From: Microvirga soli
GTDB lineage: Bacteria; Pseudomonadota; Alphaproteobacteria; Rhizobiales; Beijerinckiaceae
Direction of reading: 5' to 3'
DNA length: 64,000 nt
Assembly (NCBI RefSeq): GCF_016734765.1
Contig: NZ_JAERQE010000010.1
Coordinates: 1 to 64,000 of the forward strand
A model generated the notes under the pieces. That model had not been told where the DNA came from. It made no database searches and was given only the letters and a program-made list of their open reading frames with translations. Positions 6,457 through 15,900 of this stretch are shown one piece after another; positions within the stretch are counted from its first letter, which is position 1, and each line of letters begins with the position of its first letter. A program made the translations under genes and the position numbers.

Positions 6457-9195
6457 TCAGCCTCGGGCGTCGGCCATAGCCTCGATCTCCTGAAGAGAAG
6501 GATTCTCAGTATAGATCGTCCGGGCATCCTCCAGCAGGCTGAGGGCGTCGGCGTCGGTAGGCGCGCGCCGCTCGAAGGTCAGGACAGAGCCGGTTGCCTC
6601 CTGCCCTACCGTCCAGCGCGGGCCAAAGCGGTACACGGCGTAAAACATTACCTTGGCCTTGAGAAGCGGCACGCCGCTGCAACGCATGGCGTCATGGAAC
6701 ATGCGGTGGGTCAGCTCCCAAGAGCTGCTACGCAGATCACAGAAGCGGTCGTGGATTATGGAGGCGTTGCGATAGCGTCCCTCGAAGGGACCGCCGATCA
6801 GGCTCCAGAAGGCCCGAGGAATGGAAGCGCCGTCAACCACCACCCCAGCCTCTACCGGCCAGCGCTCACCGATCTCGGAGATGTAGGTTAGAGGTTTGAG
6901 GAGCTTCACGGTCCGACCCTCGTCCAGCAGCGCCACTTCCGGCGGCAGTCCCTCATAGGCCCCGAAGTCTGCGACAGCCTCAGTCAGGGCCGCTGCGGAC
7001 GGAGTTCGGGCGTCCAGGGCGGCTAGGGCGCGCAAGACCTGGTCCAACTGCTCGGGCTCGTCACCGCTTGGCCGTACTTCCGCGATTTCCCGGCCGCGCC
7101 GGCCTAATCCGGCGGCGAAGTCGATGCGCTCTGCCCATGATGGCTGATCGACCAACGGGTTTCGATTGCCCTGTTTCTCAAAAATTGCGGCATTCCGGTG
7201 CCGCTCGTATTCGTCCACAGGGTGGCGTCGGTGCCAGTCCAGTAGGGTAGTGAGGTCGCTTTTGCTGTACTCCTTGGCGCTGTCGTCTATCTCACCGGGG
7301 TAACGGAGCAGGAAGTAAAGGGTCGCTCGCGCCACGGCTCCCTTTCCAGCGAAAGGTTCGAAGCCCTGCGCTTCCGACTTGCCGCACTCGTTGCGGATTG
7401 CCTCCTGGAACTCAGGAAAGTCAAAGTATGGCGTATTGCTTCGGAAACTATTGCAGCGCGACTCACAGGCGAAAAGGTGGTGCAGGTCTCCGCGCATCGG
7501 CTCCCGTTTGGCGAACCAAGATTGCGGCACGACGTGCTCACAGTTATACGGTAGGCTGGCCTCAAGTAGGTCCAGTGCGCTCTCCAGCACAGTGGCGCCC
7601 TCCCGCTTCAGCGTCTCGCGCAGCCGCTCCCGCTCCATGTCCAGGTGGAAGTCCGCCTCGATCAGCTCGCGGGGATCGAAACCCTTGTTTGAGTAGATAC
7701 TCCGAATACTGGGCGGGGAGCCGGGCCGGAGGTCCACCCAGGGATAGACGTGGAGGGCTGGCTTGTAGCGCAACTCGGTCTTGTGAGTCCGCCGCAGGAG
7801 GGCGTGCATGGCCTTGAACAGCACCGCCGGTTCGGCGTTGCCGTCCAGGTCACGATAGTAAAGGTTCCGGGCGCGGTCGTCCGCTTGGGCATCGTAGTAG
7901 GGCCGATTTGGAGCGTCCTTCAGCTCAGCAAGTGCGCGGACCAGTTCGGGTGAGCCCGCGCCGGCCGCGGGAGGGGCCTCTGCCGGAGAGCCTCCCCTAT
8001 CCGTAGCCGACTCCTCCGGCGCTCCCAGCTCTATCGTGATATGAAGGGGTATGGTGAAGCTGGTGCCAGCCGGCCGGGCGGCGGCTCCGGCCTGGGCTGG
8101 GGCGGCGATGCTCACGAGCTTGCTCCGTCCGTTGGATTGGGCAGCGGCGTGCGCCGCCATCTCGGCAGCTTCCAGTGGGCTGGGCGGCTCACGGTTCAGG
8201 AGGTCATCGCGCAACCGGGCAGCGTCACGGTCGAGTGAGCGGGCCTCAATGTGGCGGACCATACGGCTGACCCGCACGCCCTCGTTCGCAATCCAATCAA
8301 TTTCGTCGCTGTCTCGACCATCCCAAGGGCGGCCGTCCTTGGCTATGTACTGTCCGTTCTCCATTCTTGGGACACCGGAGTGGTGCAGCGCCACCACCTC
8401 CCACTGGTCATTGTAGACGGGAGACCCCGACGACCCCTGCTCGGTGTCGGTGATGTAGTGAAGGTGGCTCTCCAGGATGTCGACGAGCTCGTTGGCGCGT
8501 GAGACGAACTGTTTATGCTGGCCCTTTGGATGCTGGATGATGTTTACGTGCTCGCCGATCAGGATCTTGCCTTCCTCAGCAATCAACCGTGACCAACCAT
8601 AGTGGGCTAGGGGCGCGGGCGTATCCTGTCGCGAGCCCTCGGCGACCGCAACGAGCGTGAAATCGAGCTCCACGTCGGTCATGAAGAAGGTCTGCGGCTC
8701 CAGCGCGAATGGCACGAGCGGCAGTGGGCGGCCAGCGCGATCGTTCTGATAGTCGAACTCAACCTCGCTGAACTGCGCTGATCCAGGCGCGGGCAGGACA
8801 TGATTGTTGGTCAGCAACAGACGCGGTGACACCATGAAGCCGGTGCCGAAACCGACACCGCGGCTGGGGGCGGAGCGAATGCTGACCCTACCTACGAAGC
8901 GCGACACTGCCAGAGCCAATTCCAGGAAAGCGATTCCCTGAAAGTCGCTACGACCGATGGTGCGCTCCAGTCCAATGGCGCGCAGCACCTGAGCTTCTGG
9001 AAGCGGTGGTCCGGCCTTGAGGACACGGGATGGCGCCGTTGCGGCAGCGGTAAGCCGCTTGAGCCGGGCTTCAATGCGTTGGGGCGTCTCCACGGCGGCC
9101 ACGGACTTGCCCTCACGCCCCGCCCGCTGCGCCTCACGCGCGCGCCAGCGTTGTGCCGCCTCGGCAGCGACGCGAAGATCCCCATCAAAGATCAT
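6457..9195 (-). CDS. Trypsin-like protease / endonuclease I / DUF1353 fusion protein
   Basis: 912 residues from the ATG at 9195, chosen because AAGGAGA lies six bases upstream; in-frame starts up to 9255 exist. No signal peptide. Domains in order: an alpha-helical charged leader (1-80). Then a trypsin/V8-like serine protease (about 95-315) with His132 in TNNHVL, Asp178 in ELDFTL and Ser256 in GSSGSP. A Pro/Ala linker (335-425) follows. Next an endonuclease I/NucM-like ββα-metal nuclease (about 433-705) with NCEHVVPQSWF (His554) and GNRNPLVD. Last a DUF1353 domain (about 750-862) with DGASIPRAFW and IIHDRFCD. All catalytic motifs look intact. The protease could gate the nuclease by cleavage in the linker; that is inference. 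The gene precedes, in the same direction, a haem peroxidase gene about 130 bp upstream. A conflict or defence effector is possible but unproven. Confidence 0.85.
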   Translation of the reverse strand: MIFDGDLRVAAEAAQRWRAREAQRAGREGKSVAAVETPQRIEARLKRLTAAATAPSRVLKAGPPLPEAQVLRAIGLERTIGRSDFQGIAFLELALAVSRFVGRVSIRSAPSRGVGFGTGFMVSPRLLLTNNHVLPAPGSAQFSEVEFDYQNDRAGRPLPLVPFALEPQTFFMTDVELDFTLVAVAEGSRQDTPAPLAHYGWSRLIAEEGKILIGEHVNIIQHPKGQHKQFVSRANELVDILESHLHYITDTEQGSSGSPVYNDQWEVVALHHSGVPRMENGQYIAKDGRPWDGRDSDEIDWIANEGVRVSRMVRHIEARSLDRDAARLRDDLLNREPPSPLEAAEMAAHAAAQSNGRSKLVSIAAPAQAGAAARPAGTSFTIPLHITIELGAPEESATDRGGSPAEAPPAAGAGSPELVRALAELKDAPNRPYYDAQADDRARNLYYRDLDGNAEPAVLFKAMHALLRRTHKTELRYKPALHVYPWVDLRPGSPPSIRSIYSNKGFDPRELIEADFHLDMERERLRETLKREGATVLESALDLLEASLPYNCEHVVPQSWFAKREPMRGDLHHLFACESRCNSFRSNTPYFDFPEFQEAIRNECGKSEAQGFEPFAGKGAVARATLYFLLRYPGEIDDSAKEYSKSDLTTLLDWHRRHPVDEYERHRNAAIFEKQGNRNPLVDQPSWAERIDFAAGLGRRGREIAEVRPSGDEPEQLDQVLRALAALDARTPSAAALTEAVADFGAYEGLPPEVALLDEGRTVKLLKPLTYISEIGERWPVEAGVVVDGASIPRAFWSLIGGPFEGRYRNASIIHDRFCDLRSSSWELTHRMFHDAMRCSGVPLLKAKVMFYAVYRFGPRWTVGQEATGSVLTFERRAPTDADALSLLEDARTIYTENPSLQEIEAMADARG

Positions 9196-9322
9196 CGGTC
9201 TCTCCTTGACTTCAGACATCATCTCACAGTCGGAAAAGAGCTCGCCACCAAGCAACTTGAAGAGTTGAGTCGCGGCCGAAGCGACTTAAGGCTCACGCTG
9301 CGGTCCGCGATCCATTCAGACC

Positions 9323-11146
9323 CTATGGCATCACTCTTGCGAAACTCATCCACTTGGCGAGAGAGTCAATTTCACTGTTGTCAGGCATTCTGAGAGGGCT
9401 TTGGCTCGGTGCAAACCCTCGCGAGAGGGCGGAGTCTGGGTCAGCGAGCAGCACGCCAATGAAAGTCGATGCGACGAGCCAACTTCCGAGTTCACCCAGC
9501 CGGTTTCCGCCACCGGCCTCTGCCTCGGCCAAGAGGTAGAACCACAGTGGAGTGCGCTGGTGCATCTTCGACTGCGTGTTTCTCAGGAACTCCCGCAATG
9601 ACGGCTTTGCGTTGATAATCGTCGAGACGTCAGTGATCGGACCCGTTTCAACGGCGCCGTGCTGCTGGAGATATTGATGGACGGCTTGCCCTGTTGCGAG
9701 CCGCAGATTGTAGCCTCGTCGGAGATTGCGACGGGCGAGGTGCTTGAACAGTGCCTTCAACTGCACGTCCGCCTCGTCATTGCCCTCTTTTATCATCTTT
9801 CCGAGAGAGGGCGCGAGATCCGTATCGATCTTGCGTGCAACCCGTGCAGGCTGCCCGTCAGATGAATCATGCGGCGCAACCCCGATGAATCGGGTCCAGT
9901 CAATCACCCAGTTTTTGGGCAGTTTTTTATCACCAGCTATGTTCCCGCCGCCGCCGGTGAACCCAAACAGAAGGTTGAGTGTGGCATTCGGCAAGATTCC
10001 GCTACCAGGACGGCCGAAATTCTTGTTGTAGTCATAGAATGCACGAACCATCGAGTGCCCGAACCGGTAAGCCGCCACAGAAAACTCGAGCGGCAGCGCG
10101 TTGCCGAGCCGGGTGTTTTGACGTCGTGCATCGAATTCCGCTCTAAACCTGAAAAAGTGCGATGCGCGATCCTGAACCACTCTGTCCACTACCGTAGGGT
10201 CACAAACGCCCTTTAGATACCCCTCTATAATGAGCCACTGATAATGCAGTCGCGTCAACATTTGAGCTGAGGCGAAATCCGGCAGCCATCCTGTCTTGTG
10301 GCTGGCGAGGAAATCAACAGCCTTGTTATGAAAACGGAGGAAGCTGAGATGAAACTGCGCGACCACGAGGTTCTCGTCGTTGCGAGTGTCGCCAATTAAT
10401 GCCCTTTGGCCGAGTTCAGATGAAAATCTCTCAAACTCCTCTTGGCTCATTGATGCTTGGGCAAGTCTGAGGGCGGCATCGCGTACGGAGGCCTGGATCT
10501 GGACATAGCGCGGCAGATCGCGATGCTCATCGAGACTGTCAGGAAGTGGCCCAGGATCGACGGCAGTTCCAACCCGCATTTTATTCACATGCGTTGGATG
10601 CCGCATGCCTGAAATGACGGTAACCACGTCGGCGGTAACGCCTGGACCGATAGGTGAGCCGCCATAAACGCTGTCGAGATCGAATCGTGGGGTCCGCGCA
10701 TTTCGGAACTGGCTTTCGACTGTTGAGGATGACACCGGAGGATGCGCATTGACCACACTTGTGATGATGCTCTCCCGGTCTGTTCGAGCAGTTAGCTCGT
10801 GGTCGAGGAACTGGCCCCAATAAGTTAGTACAGGAGGCATAGTGGAGTCTGCAGCCGATGTCTCATCGGTGGCATCTTCAGGCTCGACTGCGTCAATCAT
10901 GAGGTTGCCGAGCTCATCGAGTTCACCGAGGGTTTCAGCAGTCTCTGGCAGATAATGCTCGGGGGCGTCTAGCGGCGGGACCAAATATCCGAAGTCCGCC
11001 TGCTCATCGACGGCAATATCGGTCCCAGCCGGCGGAGCCGCAACACGGATGCGCATGTTGCTTGAAACCCGCGGAGTGGCTCCAACTCTACCTTCTTGGG
11101 GCTCGAATTTTTCTCTTCCACTGTGCGTCTGAAACAAGACAGTCAT
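9323..11146 (-). CDS. Animal-type haem peroxidase family protein
   Basis: 607 residues from the ATG at 11146 (TTGGAGAAG seven bases upstream). Motifs of the peroxidase-cyclooxygenase superfamily are present: distal WGQFLDHELT (Gln112, Asp115, His116), GDTRNDEN (Arg255 and Glu258, catalytic Arg and haem-linking Glu positions) and the proximal His364 in AYRFGHSMVRAFY. No signal peptide, no hemolysin-type repeats and no transmembrane segment, unlike many secreted bacterial members. The reaction would be peroxide-dependent oxidation of halide, phenol or lipid; the substrate is unknown. It is followed by the protease-nuclease fusion (128 bp downstream) and may share its transcript. Confidence 0.85.
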   Translation of the reverse strand: MTVLFQTHSGREKFEPQEGRVGATPRVSSNMRIRVAAPPAGTDIAVDEQADFGYLVPPLDAPEHYLPETAETLGELDELGNLMIDAVEPEDATDETSAADSTMPPVLTYWGQFLDHELTARTDRESIITSVVNAHPPVSSSTVESQFRNARTPRFDLDSVYGGSPIGPGVTADVVTVISGMRHPTHVNKMRVGTAVDPGPLPDSLDEHRDLPRYVQIQASVRDAALRLAQASMSQEEFERFSSELGQRALIGDTRNDENLVVAQFHLSFLRFHNKAVDFLASHKTGWLPDFASAQMLTRLHYQWLIIEGYLKGVCDPTVVDRVVQDRASHFFRFRAEFDARRQNTRLGNALPLEFSVAAYRFGHSMVRAFYDYNKNFGRPGSGILPNATLNLLFGFTGGGGNIAGDKKLPKNWVIDWTRFIGVAPHDSSDGQPARVARKIDTDLAPSLGKMIKEGNDEADVQLKALFKHLARRNLRRGYNLRLATGQAVHQYLQQHGAVETGPITDVSTIINAKPSLREFLRNTQSKMHQRTPLWFYLLAEAEAGGGNRLGELGSWLVASTFIGVLLADPDSALSRGFAPSQSPLRMPDNSEIDSLAKWMSFARVMP

Positions 11147-11820
11147 GGTGAGCTTCTCCAAAATGGACGATTTAGAGCGATTTGTACTACTGCTTCCCGA
11201 AAAAACCTTACCTTCGTGCGTGTGAGTTTATGTTAGGACCACCTGAAACAAGTCTTTTGCGCGATGTGACATTCCTTCGACACGGGGAGAGTTTCACAAA
11301 CACGTCTTCCTGTTCAGGGTCCAGGAGGCTACCGCGTCAAAAATGCCCAAAATCCGGAACCGCACAATGCAGAGCCTGCTCGCGTTTCCTGGCTGCTATG
11401 TGATCACTGGTACGCTGTTCCTAGCCAAGAAGAGCGGCTAAAGGAGATGAGTTGATTGACGTGTCTTTGGACCGACGCTGACGATCGGCTTGGGCACACC
11501 ACCTGAGTTTCATGAACTACTGTGCACAAAGCAACACGATACGGCTAACTGATAACAAACCTATCACGCTAAAGCTTGTCCTGCAATCCTCTTTAAGGAT
11601 ATGCAAAGTACTGAACACATCTGGGCTTCCAAATACTCGTCTACCAGTCAGACGTTTAAGTGCGGTGGAGTACAACTATGCACGGTAGTTCTACTCGTGT
11701 GAACTGCTACTCCTGCCTTTCGCCAAGAACCAGTGGAAGCTATCTTCGCGGCTCACTCTATGGGCAGTTGCTGGGAACTATCATTCCCAGCAACTGTGCA
11801 ACCCGATTTTGGGTAGGCAA
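11147..11820. other. Long gene-free stretch between subtilase and peroxidase genes
   Basis: About 670 bases, more AT-rich than the flanks. It should hold the peroxidase promoter (right next to 11146) and the 3' region of the subtilase gene. Open frames on the plus strand (11182-11403, 11660-11989) have no recognisable features and one overlaps the subtilase. A short repeat CTGGGAACTATCATTCCCAG near 11770-11790 forms a hairpin beside the subtilase stop and might act in termination. Confidence 0.4.
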
Positions 11821-13011
11821 CTACGGCGCAGTGACAATCCCCATACCTCGGTCGGTAGGATCTACATTAGCAGCGAAGACGTTACTCCGTGCCGTTGCAA
11901 GCAGCTTGGACGAGATACCGAGTGCATTGGCCGGGGTATCAGACTGTCTCATGAAGTCCCACCACAAGGCGGCGACACCCGCGACGTGAGGGGTTGCCAT
12001 GCTCGTGCCGTTCATGGAGATCAGACCGCCTCCTTTGCGTGCCGATATGATGTCGACGCCAGGGGCGCTGATCTGCGGAAACGTATTTGAGAAGGAAGCC
12101 ACGTCCAGTGCGTTGCCCGCCCTTCCCAATGCTCCAACCGAAATGATGCCTTCAGCAGCTGCAGGGATCGATACGGCGACTTCGTACGGCTTCTGGGCCG
12201 TGCGCTCGCTTTCGTTCCCCGACGCCGCTACGACCACTGTACCCTGACCGAACGCCGCCCTCGCCCGGATCATCTGCATCAGAGCATCGAACATGCGAAG
12301 ATTGGCACGATACCCTTCAAGGGCAATCGATGTAGCAGCCGGTACTGGTAGGCCGTTTGAAACCATCTGATCAACGAATCCTGGAAAGTCGAAGCCAAGC
12401 GACATCGATACGACATCAGCCTGATTTTCTATAGCCCATGTGATGCCTTGAAACAGCATGTCGGAGTCCCCGCCGCCGTTCGTTCCGAGAACCTTACCGA
12501 TAAGCGCCTTCTTAACTCCTCGAGCAACACCAATGCGGGTCCCGTTTACGTCGCGCCCGAAAACGGTGCCTGCGCAGTGGGTCCCATGTCCGTGACCGTC
12601 GCCGTCACCCTCGCCGGTGAAATCCTTCTGGACGAGAGTGATACCCTGGAAAGCCGAATGGTTGGGATCAATACCTGTATCGAGCACGGACACCACCACA
12701 CCGTCGCCATTGAACGCAGAAACGTCTGCGCGGACGGCGCTGATTCCCCATGCATCACCTGCAGTAGCATTGACATCGTCAGCACTGGTGGGTTCGATCA
12801 GTTTGATGGGCATGACTGGAGCGATCCCTTTAACCTCGGGATCGCGGGCTGTGTCCAAGACTTCTATCTTGTTCAAGGTCCGGACTTCAACTTGGGGGAT
12901 TGCCTGTGCGGCGATGAGCGCCTCAAGACCGGTTGGGCTAGGCCCGACAGCGAATGGCTCCCTAGTCCTGGATTGGTTGAGACCACGCAAAACAGTATAT
13001 TGCTTAGCCAT
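11821..13011 (-). CDS. Subtilisin-like S8 serine peptidase, no signal peptide
   Basis: 396 residues with the full catalytic triad: Asp in VVSVLDTGIDPNH (about residue 111), His in GHGTHCAGTVFG (about 143) and Ser in NGTSMATPHVAGVAALW (about 340). An N-terminal stretch of about 85 residues resembles a short propeptide or regulatory segment, but no signal peptide is seen, so the enzyme is probably cytoplasmic or leaves by an unusual route. Residues 190-260 carry an insert with MVSNGLPVPAATSIALEGYR. Same strand as the peroxidase and the protease-nuclease fusion, but 674 bp upstream of the peroxidase, so a separate transcript is likely. The target protein is unknown. Confidence 0.9.
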   Translation of the reverse strand: MAKQYTVLRGLNQSRTREPFAVGPSPTGLEALIAAQAIPQVEVRTLNKIEVLDTARDPEVKGIAPVMPIKLIEPTSADDVNATAGDAWGISAVRADVSAFNGDGVVVSVLDTGIDPNHSAFQGITLVQKDFTGEGDGDGHGHGTHCAGTVFGRDVNGTRIGVARGVKKALIGKVLGTNGGGDSDMLFQGITWAIENQADVVSMSLGFDFPGFVDQMVSNGLPVPAATSIALEGYRANLRMFDALMQMIRARAAFGQGTVVVAASGNESERTAQKPYEVAVSIPAAAEGIISVGALGRAGNALDVASFSNTFPQISAPGVDIISARKGGGLISMNGTSMATPHVAGVAALWWDFMRQSDTPANALGISSKLLATARSNVFAANVDPTDRGMGIVTAP

Positions 13012-13364
13012 GGGTGTCTCCTCCGATGAGCGCCTAGTCGCAGCGCAGAAACACTATGAAAGAAATAGACGACTGCCCTCTGTGCCAAACGGCACACCTA
13101 CAGGGCTGAGGCATTACTCAATTTTAGTGGCCCCAATGGTGTACTGAGCCGCAGCCGAACTGTTTCTTGGATATTACGAGCCTAGCAACGTGAGTACTTT
13201 GAGCATCTCTAACTAGAAAGTCGCAGTGATGTCTACCTTCCTCTCGGGCTAACGCCAATCACAATCCTCCATAAAAGCTAACTTATCAGTGATGGCCGGA
13301 CCGACGTCGATCTTCAGGCGTGATTGTTCAATTTCCAATTGGTTTGAATGGTATTCGGCGCAAT
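13012..13364. other. Intergenic region upstream of subtilase
   Basis: About 350 bases between the subtilase start and the end of the truncated cytochrome paralogue. It should hold the subtilase promoter. I see no further gene, and the missing 3' part of the cytochrome paralogue cannot be found here in any frame. Confidence 0.4.
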
Positions 13365-13730
13365 TCATGCCGATTTAAACCTCATCTCTTCTCGTCGTCG
13401 CCACAACGACATCAATGGATAATCTATTGGACTTCGCCCATCCCGTAGCCATATTCGGCTGTGAGGAACATATTGTAAACGGGTGTACTCATCATCTAGG
13501 AACATTTCTTCGCTGGTTGGTCTCTCCACAACGATAAGCCAGCTATAGAGCATCAACTGCGAGCGCTGAGAAGCAGTGCGGAACCGTGTCCGGTCGTCCC
13601 CGCTCCAGCCCTGATCCAAGAAAGCCGGCTTGGAGGATGGCTTTGCCGGATCCGCCTGAGCGTAAGCCCCAACGGGGCAGGTCAGTGCCGCCAGTATAGA
13701 TGCGACTCTCAACAAAACAATATTGCGCAT
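13365..13730 (-). pseudogene. N-terminal fragment of a di-haem cytochrome c peroxidase-like protein
   Basis: 121 residues with a signal peptide (MRNIVLLRVASILAALTCPVGAYA). Then comes FLDQGWSGDDRTRF...SQRSQLMLYSWLIVVERP, the N-terminal signature of the family represented by the complete gene at 3996-5816. The frame ends at MRFKSA without reaching either CXXCH haem site, and no haem motif follows. Either a 3' truncation or a very short relic; a functional role for the stub is unlikely but not excluded, because signal peptide and first helix are intact. Confidence 0.65.
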
Positions 13731-13935
13731 ACTCCCTCCCGAAAGGTATGGGCCAGGAGAAACGTTTATCTAAGTGCCAAGGATAATCCTGATACACTGA
13801 GCTTGAGAATGCTTGATTGCTGCTGTATTGTCACCGATGAGCCAACGTCTTACAACTGAGTAGCCCCTAATAGTAAGGGAGCATTACTGACCTTCTGCAT
13901 CGACTGCATAAACGAGCCAGTTTGATGGTAGAGTT

Positions 13936-15744
13936 ATGGTAGAAGGCCAAGCAACGTCTTCAGTGGTCAGCTCTGCAGCAGGACCACGTCGCCTCGCAGC
14001 GATTCTCGTCGCTGATGTTGTCGGCTCGACGGCCATGATGGAGCGGGATGAGGTGGGCACACTCGCTGCCATGCAGAGAATCATGACGGAAGTTGCAGAA
14101 CCCACTGTGAGGAAACACCACGGGCGGTTTATCAAGACCACGGGTGATGGCGCGATCATTGAATTCGTGAGCCCTGTTGAGGCTGTCATCTGCGCTTTCG
14201 AAGCTCAACGCCAATTGGAGGAGCGCGCCAACTCAGAGGCCGATGACAGACGAATCCTGCTTCGAATTGGGATCAATCTGGGAGACATCATTTGCGGACC
14301 TGATGGGGATCTGTATGGCGACGGCGTCAACGTGGCGGTCCGTCTGCAGGAGATCGCCGCACCGGGAAGCATATGTATATCGTCCAAAGTTTTTGATGAG
14401 TTACACGGCAGACTAAGCCTCCGGTTTGAGGATCGCGGTGAGCATACCTTGAAGAACATCGCTCGCCCCATACAAGTCTACATTTCAAGAGGGGCACATC
14501 CCCCCGCGCATACTGCGCCTCATGGAAGCCGCCCTTTTCCACTCCTGAAATTACCCAACAAACCCTCAATCGCCGTTCTGCCATTCCGAAACCTGAGCGA
14601 TGATCGTGAAGCCGATTATCTAGCGGACGGCATTGTCGAGGACATCCTGACAGCGCTTGGCCGAATGAAATGGCTTTTCGTGAGTGCTCGTGACTCCACT
14701 TTTATCTACAAGGGAACTCCGGTCAGTCCAAGGCGCATAGGCGCCGATCTCGGCGTGCGCTATCTTCTTGATGGCAGCGTGAGGCGCTCGGGCAACCGTC
14801 TGCGCATCACGGGGCGCCTACTTGAAGCGGAAACCGAGACTCAAATCTGGGCTGGCCGGTATGACGGCGATGTGCAGGAGGTTTTCGAACTCCAAGACAC
14901 CATCACAGACAATGTTGCCGCTGCAATTGAGCCCCATCTTCGTCGCGCCGAAATAGAAAGGGTCAAACGCACGCATCCTGAGAAACTTAGCTCCTATGAT
15001 CAGTTCCTCCGGGCACTCGGAAAGTTTTATGAGGGCACTCGGGACAGCGTCGAGGAATCGCTGCACCTACTCGAGCCAATCACGATCAACGATCGCGGCT
15101 ATGCGCAACCGAACGCTTTGAAGGCTTGGTGCTACGTCTACTACATTGCACAGGGCTGGAGCCAAGATATCACCAAGCACAGTCAGGAAGGGGTTGCAGC
15201 CGCCCGGCTCGCAGTTGAGCGGGAGCGGGACGATCCGACTGTTCTTTGGATGTCGGCGCAGGCGATCGGATACCTTGCCCATAATCTGGATATGGCCCTA
15301 TTCCTTCTTGACCGCGCACTCATCCTGAACCCAAGCTGCGCCCCCGCCTATACCATGAGTGGATGGGTCCGCTGCTGGGCAGGCCTTCAGCAAGAGGCGA
15401 TACCTCATTTCCACGCTGCGATGCGGTTGAGCCCCTTCGACCGGACTATGGTCGCGATGCTCTCCGGCTTGGCCGTTGCGCTGTGTATGGACGGACAATA
15501 CGACGAGAGCATCAGGTGGGCTCAGCGAGCCATCAGCGAACAGGATACCTGGACTGCAAGCTACCGGCCTTTGATTGCAAGCCTTGCTCATCTTGATCGC
15601 ATTGATGAAGCTACTCGAGCAGTAGAGCAGTTGTTAGCTTATGAACCGGACTACCATGTAGGAAAAGTCCGGAAATTATACCGGTCGTCACCAGGAGCCA
15701 TCCGGTACTTGGAAGGTCTGATAAAGGCTGGTCTTCCGGATTGA
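13936..15744 (+). CDS. Class III adenylate/guanylate cyclase with TolB-like and TPR region
   Basis: 602 residues. The class III nucleotide cyclase domain is at about 15-180, with AAILVADVVGSTAMMERDE (metal-binding Asp), KTTGDGAIIEF (second metal Asp) and INLGDI. A TolB-like segment follows at about 210-350 (SIAVLPFRNLSDDREADYLADGIVEDILTAL, VRYLLDGSVRR, ETETQIWAGRYD). The C-terminal half is TPR-like with repeats such as ALILNPSCAPAYTMSGW. No transmembrane helix. This architecture is common in Hyphomicrobiales, where many paralogues exist; cAMP would be the usual product. Start at ATG 13936 has only a weak ribosome binding site. It is divergent from the truncated cytochrome gene and not obviously linked to neighbours. 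Confidence 0.9.
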   Translation: MVEGQATSSVVSSAAGPRRLAAILVADVVGSTAMMERDEVGTLAAMQRIMTEVAEPTVRKHHGRFIKTTGDGAIIEFVSPVEAVICAFEAQRQLEERANSEADDRRILLRIGINLGDIICGPDGDLYGDGVNVAVRLQEIAAPGSICISSKVFDELHGRLSLRFEDRGEHTLKNIARPIQVYISRGAHPPAHTAPHGSRPFPLLKLPNKPSIAVLPFRNLSDDREADYLADGIVEDILTALGRMKWLFVSARDSTFIYKGTPVSPRRIGADLGVRYLLDGSVRRSGNRLRITGRLLEAETETQIWAGRYDGDVQEVFELQDTITDNVAAAIEPHLRRAEIERVKRTHPEKLSSYDQFLRALGKFYEGTRDSVEESLHLLEPITINDRGYAQPNALKAWCYVYYIAQGWSQDITKHSQEGVAAARLAVERERDDPTVLWMSAQAIGYLAHNLDMALFLLDRALILNPSCAPAYTMSGWVRCWAGLQQEAIPHFHAAMRLSPFDRTMVAMLSGLAVALCMDGQYDESIRWAQRAISEQDTWTASYRPLIASLAHLDRIDEATRAVEQLLAYEPDYHVGKVRKLYRSSPGAIRYLEGLIKAGLPD

Positions 15745-15900
15745 AGCCGTTTTGTGCAAATTGGCTCAAGCTCGACGGTAAAGCTCATCAAGATCTGTCA
15801 CAAAATGGAGCGCTATTTAACGGTCAGACATTTTGCATTGGCATCTTTAGTGGAGAGTGCGTAGTAGAATTTATTCTTATCAGCACAAAGCGACCGTGTG

